From the NCBI RefSeq assembly GCF_028748185.1, contig NZ_CP118164.1, positions 6,473,814 through 6,537,813 of the forward strand: a stretch of 64,000 nucleotides of DNA, written 5' to 3'. The notes below the pieces were generated by a model. That model was not told where the DNA came from and did not search any database. It saw nothing but the letters and a program-made list of their open reading frames with translations. Shown here piece by piece: positions 29,564 to 37,421 of this stretch. Numbering within the stretch: position 1 is the stretch's first letter; every line of letters begins with the position of its first letter. The position numbers and the translations under genes were made by a program. Source of the stretch: Bremerella sp. P1 (GTDB lineage Bacteria > Planctomycetota > Planctomycetia > Pirellulales > Pirellulaceae).

Positions 29564-30622
29564 ATGGCACGTTGGACACTCCTCCTTAGTTTGATACTCC
29601 TGCAAGCTGTCTGTTGGAACGCTCGCCTACATGGTGAGGATAATGAGGCAGAGCGTAACTCACTCGGTATGACGATGGTTCGTCTCTCGCAAGGTGAGTT
29701 CGAAATGGGCATGCTCGACGAGCATCGCTTAAAGCTCGAACACAAAGCAAGCGCTTACCAGCGCGAAATCCACGACTACGTCGAAAGGCCTTCTTTCCCG
29801 GTTCGGCTGTCTCATGGCTTTTCGATCGGTGAAACCGAGGTAACCGTTTCGCAGTTCCGCGCCTTCGTCGATGCCACAGGCTATCAAACCGATGCCGAGA
29901 AAGCCGGCAAGGCTTGGGTATTTAAGCCCGATGCGGAAGCTCCCCTCGATCGATTCTCATTAGTCCAAGGTGCCAACTGGAAGAATCCGGGTTTCGAGCA
30001 ATCGGACAAGCATCCGGTCACCTGCATCAGCTGGCACGACGCCCAGGAATTCTGTCGATGGCTCAGCAAAAAGGAAGGAGCCATTTACCGCCTGCCGACA
30101 GAGGCCGAGTGGGAATATGCTTGCCGCGCTGGCACGCGCAGTTCTTACTTCAGTGGCGAAGAGCCCGATAGCGTGTACGCGGTAGGCAATGTAGCCGACG
30201 CCAGTTTTTACGCCCTGCATCCGGAAGATGTTCTTCGCCAGCGTACTGTGCGCCTCGAAACAGACGACGGAGACGGTTTTGCCTTCACCGCTCCAGCGAA
30301 GTCATTTCGGCCCAATGCCTGGGGTATCTACGATACGCACGGCAACGTGTGGGAATGGTGCTACGATAAGTACTCCGACCGCTACTATGATGACATGCTC
30401 GCTGAAGCTCGCGAAAAAGGCTCACGAACCAAGCCCGAGCCAATCGTCGATCCACAAGGGCCTGAGAATACTCCCAAGCACGAGCATGGTGATTGGAGGT
30501 CGCTACGCGGTGGTTCCTGGTATGTCGCGCCGCTCCAATGCCGCTCGTCGGTTCGAGCGTTCGCAGAAGCCCATGATACTTTCAGCTATATTGGCTTCCG
30601 CGTTGTTCGTGAAGAGAATTGA
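29564..30622 (+). CDS. SUMF1/FGE-like domain protein lacking one active-site cysteine
   Basis: A 352-residue protein with a signal peptide (LLSLILLQAVCWNA). The formylglycine-generating-enzyme fold is clear: GMTMVRLSQGEFEMG near 35-49, HPVTCISWHDAQEFCRWLS near 146-164, YRLPTEAEWEYACRAG near 170-185, GIYDTHGNVWEWC near 247-259, and RSLRGGSWYVAPLQCRSSVR near 313-332. In true FGE two cysteines bracket this last region; here the first is replaced by Tyr/Val and only the later one remains. It may therefore not oxidise sulfatase cysteines. Such proteins are abundant in Planctomycetes as exported domains of unknown role. It abuts the DUF1552 gene with no gap, so translational coupling is likely. Confidence 0.88.
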   Translation: MARWTLLLSLILLQAVCWNARLHGEDNEAERNSLGMTMVRLSQGEFEMGMLDEHRLKLEHKASAYQREIHDYVERPSFPVRLSHGFSIGETEVTVSQFRAFVDATGYQTDAEKAGKAWVFKPDAEAPLDRFSLVQGANWKNPGFEQSDKHPVTCISWHDAQEFCRWLSKKEGAIYRLPTEAEWEYACRAGTRSSYFSGEEPDSVYAVGNVADASFYALHPEDVLRQRTVRLETDDGDGFAFTAPAKSFRPNAWGIYDTHGNVWEWCYDKYSDRYYDDMLAEAREKGSRTKPEPIVDPQGPENTPKHEHGDWRSLRGGSWYVAPLQCRSSVRAFAEAHDTFSYIGFRVVREEN

Positions 30623-30682
30623 CATCCCCCCGTTCACATCAGTGTAATGCTCGAAGCGTTCGACATGTGCCGCTCTCGACTT

Positions 30683-31297
30683 CTATCTTCGGTCGTCGCG
30701 TTGTAAGCTGCGAACCTGGTCCTCAAGCTCATGGATTCTCTTCTGAAGATCTTCGATGACGCCTGTCACCATCGTTTGCGGAAAACGCTTATGAATGTGC
30801 TGCGGACAGTTGATATCCCACGCTTCGATATGAAATAGCACAACCCTCTCAACCTGGCCCGGGTATTCGGGATCTTGCAACCGCCGCTGCAGTTCCATAT
30901 TTCCTTCTACCACTTCCGCACTGCCCCAGAGCTTCACGCGACGACGATTGATGTAGTCGATAAGAAAGATGAACGCCTTTGGGTTTTCGGATAGATTTCC
31001 CAGGGTAATGTATTGTCGATTGCCACGAAAATCGGCGAACCCTAATGTTCGTTTGTCGATCACCTTAAGAAAGCCAGGACTTCCCCCACGATATTGAATG
31101 TAAGGCTGGCCCTGTGCATTGGCTGTACCCAGGTAGAACATATCGAGTTCTGCAAGGAATACTTCCAGGTCAGGCGTCACTGCGGTTTGCCAGCTACCAC
31201 GCGCTTCCATCTTCGCATACGATTGACGCGAACCTTTGCTCGACTGAATTGCCTTCACCACTGGCGTGAAGGCAATATCGCTTGAATAGCGGGTCAT
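30683..31297 (-). CDS. Pyridoxamine 5'-phosphate oxidase-family flavin-binding protein
   Basis: A 204-residue cytoplasmic protein with a split-barrel PNPOx-like core: FLAELDMFYLGTANAQGQPYIQYRGGSPGFLKVID near 45-80, followed by NRQYITLGNLSENPKAFIFLIDY near 93-115 and RVKLWGSAEVVE near 120-131. A short coiled coil ends the protein (EDLQKRIHELEDQVRSL). The family binds FMN or F420 and includes PNPOx, general stress proteins and unspecific reductases; the substrate is not evident. I start at 31297, where GAGG lies 8 nt upstream; a GTG at 31306 is less likely. It is the last gene of a four-gene set with a TetR regulator. Confidence 0.85.
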   Translation of the reverse strand: MTRYSSDIAFTPVVKAIQSSKGSRQSYAKMEARGSWQTAVTPDLEVFLAELDMFYLGTANAQGQPYIQYRGGSPGFLKVIDKRTLGFADFRGNRQYITLGNLSENPKAFIFLIDYINRRRVKLWGSAEVVEGNMELQRRLQDPEYPGQVERVVLFHIEAWDINCPQHIHKRFPQTMVTGVIEDLQKRIHELEDQVRSLQRDDRR

Positions 31298-31330
31298 CAG
31301 TTCCACCTCACACGTTAGTCCATCTATCGT

Positions 31331-31792
31331 TTATCGAATACTCGCAATCCCGCTGTCGGCTTCCGGCCGTGGTCCAGGGGCTGGCCAATGAAACTTGCGT
31401 TGGCTTTCATCAATGGCGACGTCATTGATACTTGCCTCCCGGCGACGCATGAGTCCTTGTTCGTCGAACTCCCACAACTCGTTGCCGTATGCCCGAAACC
31501 ACTTGCCATCGGCGTTGTGATACTCGTACTGAAAGCGCACTGCGATTCGGTCTTCGCTGAACGACCAAAGCGACTTGGTCAAGCGATATTCGAGTTCGCG
31601 GTCCCATTTGTCGGACAGAAATGCTTGGATCGCTTCACGTCCGTGGACAAATTGACTTCGATTTCGCCACTGAGAATCTTCGGTATATGCCAGGGAGACT
31701 CGCACTGGGTCACGACTATTCCAGGCATCTTCGGCAGCACGGACCTTCGCGGTCGCTGTTTCTTGATTGAACGGAGGTCGTATGGCAGACAT
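31331..31792 (-). CDS. DUF1348 (NTF2-like) protein
   Basis: A 153-residue protein of the NTF2/SnoaL-like superfamily. Its pattern ([78 protein letters not shown]) is that of DUF1348. These small cone-shaped proteins bind hydrophobic ligands or act as isomerase-like enzymes; no function is assigned for DUF1348. It lies 33 bp before the PNPOx-like gene and 92 bp after the CMD-like gene on the same strand, so the three probably form one transcript controlled by the TetR-type regulator. Confidence 0.87.
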   Translation of the reverse strand: MSAIRPPFNQETATAKVRAAEDAWNSRDPVRVSLAYTEDSQWRNRSQFVHGREAIQAFLSDKWDRELEYRLTKSLWSFSEDRIAVRFQYEYHNADGKWFRAYGNELWEFDEQGLMRRREASINDVAIDESQRKFHWPAPGPRPEADSGIASIR

Positions 31793-31884
31793 AGTTTACT
31801 CACTCTTAAACTGGGATGATTTGAGTCGAAGGAACCAGGTCCGCATGCTTAGGCTGCACGCGGCCTGGTACCCATAGTCGAGAC

Positions 31885-32463
31885 TTAGTGAACTGAACAG
31901 GCACCACTGCTGCAGGCGGCCGACGGCTCGATCGCTTCAGCCGGGGGAACGTCCAGTTGAGTGTCAGCCACGTTGTTCAGGAAATTCGTAAAGCATCCCA
32001 ACACAACGCTGGCAACGACTTCCACGATTTGCCCATCATCAAATCCTGCAGACTTGACCGATGCCAGTTGGTCATCGGTGACCTTGCCCCGCGTTTCCAA
32101 GACGTCGTTTGCGAACGTCAAAGCGGCCTTGATGCGGGTATCTTCTGCCAGCCCTGTTCGACCGACCAAGACTTCCTCGGCCGACAGTCCGGCTGTCGGT
32201 GCTACGGCACTGAGAATCGAAGTGCAGTACTCGCACTCGTTGTTCTCACTGGTGTTCAACTTGATTTGGTTATGCAGCTTCTCACCAATCCGAGCTTCTC
32301 CCATAGCCGTGCTAAACCCCAAGAAGCTCTGGAGCACCGCTGGCGAGTTTGCCATTACCTTGGCCGCATTCGGGACGGTGCCAAATGCCTGCTGGACGGT
32401 ATCCAGCAGTTCTTTCGCGCGGGCTTCGGCGTTTTCGGGCTGTACTGAATTCAAACGTTGCAT
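31885..32463 (-). CDS. Carboxymuconolactone decarboxylase/AhpD-like protein
   Basis: A 192-residue helical protein of the CMD/AhpD superfamily. The AhpD motif ExxCxxCxxxH appears as NECEYCTSIL near 85-94, with both cysteines kept but the histidine replaced by leucine. A second cysteine group, CSSGACSVH, forms the C-terminus. The protein may act as a thiol peroxidase-like disulfide reductase, but the missing histidine makes this uncertain. The start is 32463, with AGGAG 7 nt upstream; the frame is open to 32499. A palindromic operator shared with the TetR gene lies 54 bp upstream, which points to repression by that regulator. Confidence 0.88.
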   Translation of the reverse strand: MQRLNSVQPENAEARAKELLDTVQQAFGTVPNAAKVMANSPAVLQSFLGFSTAMGEARIGEKLHNQIKLNTSENNECEYCTSILSAVAPTAGLSAEEVLVGRTGLAEDTRIKAALTFANDVLETRGKVTDDQLASVKSAGFDDGQIVEVVASVVLGCFTNFLNNVADTQLDVPPAEAIEPSAACSSGACSVH

Positions 32464-32516
32464 GGACATTCTCCTACTTTCAAAAACAGAGGTTATCAAT
32501 CAAATGGCCTGACACT

Positions 32517-32530
32517 ACAGACAGGTCTGT
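32517..32530. promoter_or_regulatory. TetR-type operator upstream of the CMD gene
   Basis: ACAGAC-AG-GTCTGT, two perfect 6-bp arms with a 2-bp spacer. The exact reverse complement occurs at 33174-33187 in front of the TetR gene. Two copies of a 14-mer, each in the promoter region of a gene in this module, strongly suggest the binding site of the encoded TetR-family repressor. Confidence 0.75.
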
Positions 32531-32542
32531 CTTGTTCTTCGC

Positions 32543-32583
32543 AAAAAAAATGTGAGCAGTTTAGGTCATTCTCATGACTGCTC
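32543..32583 (-). terminator. Intrinsic terminator of the TetR gene
   Basis: Read on the minus strand, GAGCAGT (within the last codons of the TetR gene) pairs with ACTGCTC after a 16-base loop that can itself fold (GTCAT/ATGAC), and is followed after ACA by eight T residues. The hairpin plus T-tract fits a Rho-independent terminator, placed directly ahead of the CMD promoter and its operator. Confidence 0.65.
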
Positions 32584-33168
32584 AGATTTTACGGTTTCAA
32601 TCATCTGATACGTGGCGACCCTAGCAGTATCAGCTGTTATGGGCGAACCTTCGAGCTGGGCGGTTACGATTGCTCCTTCTACCAGCAGCGAAATTGCCGG
32701 TGCTACCACCTTGGCCAGCGACGGGCTATAGTCTTCGGCAATGATTTCCTCGATCCTGGCATGAAATCGCTGTTTATGCGCCGACGAAAACTGGGACGCT
32801 GGGTGCTGCGGGTCCGCTAATTCCACGGCAGCATTGATAAACGAACAACCACGGAACTTTGACTCCTGGAACCACTTCTTCAAGGCCAGGAAAAAGCCCT
32901 CGAGCCTGGTTCCTCCATTCTTTACGCTCTTCTGAATCGACTTGTCAAACATGTTGTCGACATCAGCCTCGCGCTTCTCGAGCACAGCTAGAATCAAGTC
33001 ATCCTTGGAAGGAAAGTGGCTGTAGAGCGTCGTCTTGGCCACATCTGCTTCGGCAATGATGCGGTCAATTCCTACAGCTCGTACCCCTTCGGCATAAAAA
33101 AGCTGCTCGGCCGTGTCTAACAACCGCTGCCGTGCACTCGATTTGGCATTTGTTTTACCCATGCCCAT
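32572..33168 (-). CDS. TetR/AcrR-family transcriptional regulator
   Basis: A 198-residue repressor-type protein. The N-terminal helix-turn-helix covers about 15-60: ARQRLLDTAEQLFYAEGVRA, then VGIDRIIAEADVAKTTLYSHF and the typical SKDDLILAVL. The C-terminal ligand-binding part has RGCSFINAAVELADPQHPA near 106-125, a pattern seen in the TetR_C groups linked to CMD, nitroreductase and similar genes. A 14-bp palindrome lies 5 bp before its ATG, so it likely represses itself, and the same site precedes the CMD gene. The inducer is unknown; the regulated genes suggest a reactive electrophile or oxidant. A second ATG lies at 33162. Confidence 0.93.
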   Translation of the reverse strand: MGMGKTNAKSSARQRLLDTAEQLFYAEGVRAVGIDRIIAEADVAKTTLYSHFPSKDDLILAVLEKREADVDNMFDKSIQKSVKNGGTRLEGFFLALKKWFQESKFRGCSFINAAVELADPQHPASQFSSAHKQRFHARIEEIIAEDYSPSLAKVVAPAISLLVEGAIVTAQLEGSPITADTARVATYQMIETVKSEQS

Positions 33169-33173
33169 ATCAT

Positions 33174-33187
33174 ACAGACCTGTCTGT
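33174..33187. promoter_or_regulatory. TetR-type operator upstream of the TetR gene
   Basis: ACAGAC-CT-GTCTGT, the exact reverse complement of the site at 32517-32530. It ends 5 bp before the TetR start codon, so a bound repressor would cover the ribosome-binding region or the start of the transcript. This fits autorepression. Confidence 0.75.
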
Positions 33188-33238
33188 TTTTGCCAAGAGG
33201 TATTTCTGGAATCTTTTTGCGGACGAGAACACTTACGC

Positions 33239-33260
33239 TGTCCCCAAAAGTTGGACCACC
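33239..33260. repeat. Possible solo terminal repeat of an IS3-family (IS150-like) element
   Basis: TGTCCCCAAAAGTTGGACCA and two further bases resemble the TG-starting inverted repeats of IS150-group elements as I remember them. No transposase or second end is nearby, so this would be a relic at best and may be coincidence. It lies in the 189-bp spacer between the TetR gene and the DUF1552 gene, which otherwise holds nothing I recognise. Confidence 0.25.
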
Positions 33261-33357
33261 TTTTTCCGCAGTCCCCTTCGAAGATTCTTTCACAAGAAAG
33301 TCCTAGAGCATGGCCGAAGCCGCTTTCCTAAGACGAATTGCCTTGGACACGCGAAGA

Positions 33358-34656
33358 TCAACTCAGCATTGCCGGCACCACGCCGGTGCTGTCGCCATGA
33401 CGCTGGGCAGGGACGCCGATGCCTTGCAAAAGAGTTAGCCAGGCATTGCACAAGGGAGTGTCCTTTTCGACGACGATGTTCTTGCCGAGGTTGATTCCAG
33501 CGCCACCGCCGGTGATGAGGGTCGGACAGTTCGTCAGGTTATGCCCAGTGCTGATATTGCTTCCGTAGGCAAGCACCATATTGTCGAACAGTCGACTCCC
33601 GTCGGCCTCACGGGTTTCTTTCAGTTGATCGATGAGTCCCGCCAAAAGCGCACTCTGCGTACTATCTCTCACCTGCGAGCAAACCAGCTTCTCGCCGCGT
33701 GTGGAGTGATAATGGCTCATATCGTGCGGCGCCACTTTGTTTCCAATGCTTGTCAACAGCGAGGACACCGGCTGACGATATGTGATGACCCGGGTACTGT
33801 CGGTTCGGAAGGCAGCGACCATCAGCTCATACATCATCTTAATTTCATCACGCCCCGAGAGTGACGAGTTCGGCTCGCCGAATGGGGCCTCAGGCCGAGG
33901 CTTGTCCATCCACTTTTCATCCTTGCTCAGCCGCGTTTCGATATTGCGGATTCCATCGAAGTATTCGTCCAGTTTCTGGACATCATCTTCTCCTAGTCCA
34001 CGCTTTACACTGCGAGCATTCTCGAGCACCGTATCTAACACGCTTCGCTTCTGAGCGATCAACTTGCGTCGATGTTCGATCGGCATCGAGTCCTTTGAGA
34101 ACAAGCGATGATAAGTGGCCAGGGGGCCATTCTCGCCTCCAATAGGCTTTCCGCTGGCATCCCACGCCAACGAGAGCCCCGGACCATGACCGGAGCTATC
34201 GTTCCCTTCACTGTGGTTCAGTTGCAACGACGCGAATCGAGTGAAGCGGCCAAACTCATTTGCCGCAACTTGATCCGCCGAGATCGTATTGCAATAGCTT
34301 TGCCCAGGCTGAGCATACGGATTCGCGCCCGTTAACCACCAGGTACTGCCAGCATGCCCTTCGACCGAGAACTTGTTCCGCAGCCCTTGGACGATCGAGA
34401 AGTCCGACTTGTGACGTGCGAGGGGCCTCAGCCCATCAGGCAACTCGTAGTCTGCCCCAGGAACATTCTTATCGGGATACCAAGACTCTTCAGTGACACC
34501 CCAGCCAAAGCCGAGAAATACAATACGTTTTGGCACTTCGACAGGCGTCGCCGCGCTGGCAAAACGTCGAAAACCAAGCGACTCCAAGAAAGGAAGAGCG
34601 ACTGCCGCTGTTGCCGATCGAAGCACTTGTCTTCGCGTTGGATTGGCTGAAAACAT
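33358..34656 (-). CDS. DUF1552 Tat-exported protein (pair 3)
   Basis: A 432-residue protein with twin-arginine leader TRRQVLRS at 7-14. Family features include AAFRTDSTRVITYRQPV and a modified HxxSHH reading HDMSHYHS. The C-terminal half has LFDNMVLAYGSNIS and TLITGGGAGINLG. The start at 34656 is supported by AGAGG 6 nt upstream; the open frame reaches 34761 but would overlap the previous gene. The gap to its DUF1592 partner is 10 bp, so the two are surely co-transcribed, in an operon headed by an ECF sigma factor. The altered motif suggests that this copy has diverged from the other three DUF1552 proteins here. Confidence 0.9.
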   Translation of the reverse strand: MFSANPTRRQVLRSATAAVALPFLESLGFRRFASAATPVEVPKRIVFLGFGWGVTEESWYPDKNVPGADYELPDGLRPLARHKSDFSIVQGLRNKFSVEGHAGSTWWLTGANPYAQPGQSYCNTISADQVAANEFGRFTRFASLQLNHSEGNDSSGHGPGLSLAWDASGKPIGGENGPLATYHRLFSKDSMPIEHRRKLIAQKRSVLDTVLENARSVKRGLGEDDVQKLDEYFDGIRNIETRLSKDEKWMDKPRPEAPFGEPNSSLSGRDEIKMMYELMVAAFRTDSTRVITYRQPVSSLLTSIGNKVAPHDMSHYHSTRGEKLVCSQVRDSTQSALLAGLIDQLKETREADGSRLFDNMVLAYGSNISTGHNLTNCPTLITGGGAGINLGKNIVVEKDTPLCNAWLTLLQGIGVPAQRHGDSTGVVPAMLS

Positions 34657-34666
34657 GGTTTGCCTC

Positions 34667-37378
34667 TTATTTCGTTTGAAATTCTTTGCTGTTGACCAAA
34701 GCGTGCACAAAGGAGCGAATCGCATAGCCTTCGCTTCGTGCCTGCTGCAAGATGTCTTCAATCAGTTGTTCGTCCGAGAAACCTACTGGACGACCCAATG
34801 CATACTGGATGAGCGCTTCAGTGAATCCTCGGCTGAATTCCTCTTCACGACCGGCAATCACCTGTCGCAATTCGATGAAGTTCGCAAACGACGGACCTCT
34901 GTGAAGTTTCCCGGCCGGGTCGATTCTCCACGCAATCTTTCCATCGGGTACCGGTTTCCCGTTATCATCCCGAGCCTGAAAGCTGTCTTCGACTCGCCAG
35001 GCACCGACAGCGTCAAAGTTTTCAAGCCCAAAACCAATCGGATCAATCTTGCGATGACAACTGGCACACTGCGGTTCCTCCTGGTGGGCCGTCAATCTCT
35101 GCTGAGTCGTCAATGGCTTTCCGGCCAGTCGTGCGAGCTGCGGAACATTGGCAGGAGCTGGCGGTGGTGGATCGTGAAGTAGTTTCCGCAGCACCCATGC
35201 TCCACGTTCGACTGGACTGGTGGTATCGCCATTACTTCCCATTAAATGAACGGCAGCCATTCCCAGCAGCCCACCGCGTGGCGAGTCCTTGGGCAGGGGT
35301 ACGGGGCGAAAGTCATCGCCATGAACACCATCGATTCCGTAGTAATTGGCTAATACACCATTGATGACGGCGTAATCACATTGCAATAGATCGGTAAGCT
35401 TGCCATCGGTTGCTGCAAGATACGCGACCATCTCATAGATCTCGCGGCAAGCTTCCATACGCGTGCTGTTATCGAAGCGGGGGTGACGATCCATATTCAC
35501 CTGAAAGAAATCGAGACGCTCTAGTCCGAGCCATTGATAAGCCAGTGCATCGATCGAATCCCGAGCACGCGGATCTTCCAAAAGACGCGTGGCCTGTTTG
35601 GCCAAGGTTTCTTCATTTTTCAGCTTTCCCTCGTCTGCCAACTCGATGAGTTCGCGATCAGGTGGAGCGCCCCAGAGAAAATAGGCCAGGCGATTCGCAA
35701 GTTCTCGATCATTAAGGGGTCTTGCCTGACTTTCATCACCAGGCTCCGAGTGATAGAGAAACATGGGTGATGCGAGGATGACGGCCAATGTATCCTTCAG
35801 GGCATCGCTGTGCTTCTCCCCAAGCTCACGGTACGCCTGGTAGATATCAACCAGTTGATCAATATATTGTGGCGATGGTTGGTCCCCCCGAAACGCTTCC
35901 ACAGCAAACTGCTCCAGTGCAGCGCGAAGCACTGCAGGCTTGGGGGCCTCAGATTTGTCATCCAAGGGGATTTGACTCAAAGCGGCCAGCCCAGGTGCCT
36001 TCTCTTCTGGATCACGGGGAATTCGCTCGATTTCCATCCAGTCGACCCACAGAGCAAAGGTTCGACCAATGCCGTCGTTTTCTTCTCGTCCCTCACGTGC
36101 AATGCGTGTGGCCTGATCCCAGTTATCTCGGGTTCCCTTTTCTCGCAGAAACAAGGACCGATTAGCGCGCTCCTTGTTCGATCGCGTCATGGTCAGCGGA
36201 ACTTCGATGACCTGCGGATTATCCATCGTGCCAGTGACTTCATGAACGCTGATCGCTTGCTGTGTTCGTGGGTTAATCCCGATCTCAATGAACCTGCGAT
36301 CCTTTGTGGCATGTTCCGTTGTGGCGACCTGGAATCTCACGATGTAGTTTCCAACAGGCCAACTGAAGGGAACCAGCAAATTTATGGTGGCGTTATCTAG
36401 TAACGAAGGATGAACGCTCGGGGCGGCCAGGTAAGCCCCCGAGTCAATCGCAGGCTGCTCCATGTAGTAACGATGGTAGGGAAGATGGAACGGCCGTGAA
36501 GCCGTCAAAGCCTTGTCGGCGTTGTCCTCCTTGGTTTGAAACCCGAACGATTCAGGAGCAAGAGCCCCATCCAGCTTCTTCCAATTGCGGTAAAGAATGT
36601 CTCGATGACTACCTAGCGGACCAGCACGAATCTCTTCGATTATCGCCGCATTTTTTGGATCAGCCGTGGCTTCATCGACTTTCTTCATCCAGGCCTTACC
36701 ACGCTTCTCCGCATCGACTTGATGTTCGATATACGCGGCGACTTTGGCGGTAATTTCTTCTGTTTCAAATCGAAGCTTCTTCTCGACGCCAGCCGCGACT
36801 TCCCATTCAAATGCTTCGTCCAGTGCTTCCCGGCCAAGAAACAGAAATTGCTCGAACTGAGTACTCGACATGTACAAGCTTGAACCGACGGTATCGAACG
36901 AACCTGTCCCGGTGTCCGAAGGGAGGTCGTTTACGTTGATCTCAACGCCAAGCAGCTCGCGAAGCGTGTTTCCGTATTCACGCCGATTCAATCGCCTCAT
37001 CGTGACCGTGCCACCTTGATCGGCAAGCACCCGACGTGCGTCGACCATTTTGTTCGCCAGGTGCTCTAGAAAATCGGCCTTCTCCGCCTTGTCGATAGGT
37101 GCCTGCTCAGACGGAGGCATTTCCCCTGAGTTCAACGCATTAAGTACCTTCTGCCAACGCGCAGCGGTGGCGTTGTCGTGGATCGACAGCGGAAGAGTAT
37201 CGACGCGAAATCCAGCTTCGGCCAGTTCGCCGGCATGGCAATCGGCGCAGTGCTTCTCCAGAAGCAGCATGCTCTCCTTCTGGATCGAGACCACGGGCAA
37301 ATCACCAGCCGAGACCGTGCTGATCCAACAGACGGAAAGACATGTGCCGAGGAGTTTGAGATACGCTGAAACGTTCAT
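34667..37378 (-). CDS. DUF1592 di-haem protein (pair 3)
   Basis: A 903-residue exported protein. Signal peptide ends near STVSA; CxxCH lies at C44-H48 (CADCHAG), followed by SGEMPPSE near 85. DUF1587 begins with MRRLNRREYGNTLRELLGV near 127-145 and DTGTGSFDTVGSSL follows. The region at about 190-440 is an insert larger than in its paralogues, containing a charged helical part and a beta-rich part with VGNYIVRFQVATTEH. DUF1595/1592 follow, with DRELANRLAYFLWGAPPDREL. A second CxxCH at C771 begins DUF1588 (CASCHRKIDPIGFGLENF), then DUF1585. The start at 37378 is an ATG before the signal peptide; a TTG at 37399 is possible. It lies between an anti-sigma-like gene and a DUF1552 gene. Confidence 0.9.
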   Translation of the reverse strand: MNVSAYLKLLGTCLSVCWISTVSAGDLPVVSIQKESMLLLEKHCADCHAGELAEAGFRVDTLPLSIHDNATAARWQKVLNALNSGEMPPSEQAPIDKAEKADFLEHLANKMVDARRVLADQGGTVTMRRLNRREYGNTLRELLGVEINVNDLPSDTGTGSFDTVGSSLYMSSTQFEQFLFLGREALDEAFEWEVAAGVEKKLRFETEEITAKVAAYIEHQVDAEKRGKAWMKKVDEATADPKNAAIIEEIRAGPLGSHRDILYRNWKKLDGALAPESFGFQTKEDNADKALTASRPFHLPYHRYYMEQPAIDSGAYLAAPSVHPSLLDNATINLLVPFSWPVGNYIVRFQVATTEHATKDRRFIEIGINPRTQQAISVHEVTGTMDNPQVIEVPLTMTRSNKERANRSLFLREKGTRDNWDQATRIAREGREENDGIGRTFALWVDWMEIERIPRDPEEKAPGLAALSQIPLDDKSEAPKPAVLRAALEQFAVEAFRGDQPSPQYIDQLVDIYQAYRELGEKHSDALKDTLAVILASPMFLYHSEPGDESQARPLNDRELANRLAYFLWGAPPDRELIELADEGKLKNEETLAKQATRLLEDPRARDSIDALAYQWLGLERLDFFQVNMDRHPRFDNSTRMEACREIYEMVAYLAATDGKLTDLLQCDYAVINGVLANYYGIDGVHGDDFRPVPLPKDSPRGGLLGMAAVHLMGSNGDTTSPVERGAWVLRKLLHDPPPPAPANVPQLARLAGKPLTTQQRLTAHQEEPQCASCHRKIDPIGFGLENFDAVGAWRVEDSFQARDDNGKPVPDGKIAWRIDPAGKLHRGPSFANFIELRQVIAGREEEFSRGFTEALIQYALGRPVGFSDEQLIEDILQQARSEGYAIRSFVHALVNSKEFQTK

Positions 37379-37421
37379 AAGTTTTGGAGGCAGGAGCAAT
37401 CGAAGGAGGATGGCAGGATAA

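Noticed and set aside
30651-30663. TCGAA/TTCGA mini-hairpin between convergent genes as terminator
   Set aside because: The 5-bp stem with a 3-base loop and no T-tract is too weak to support a call.
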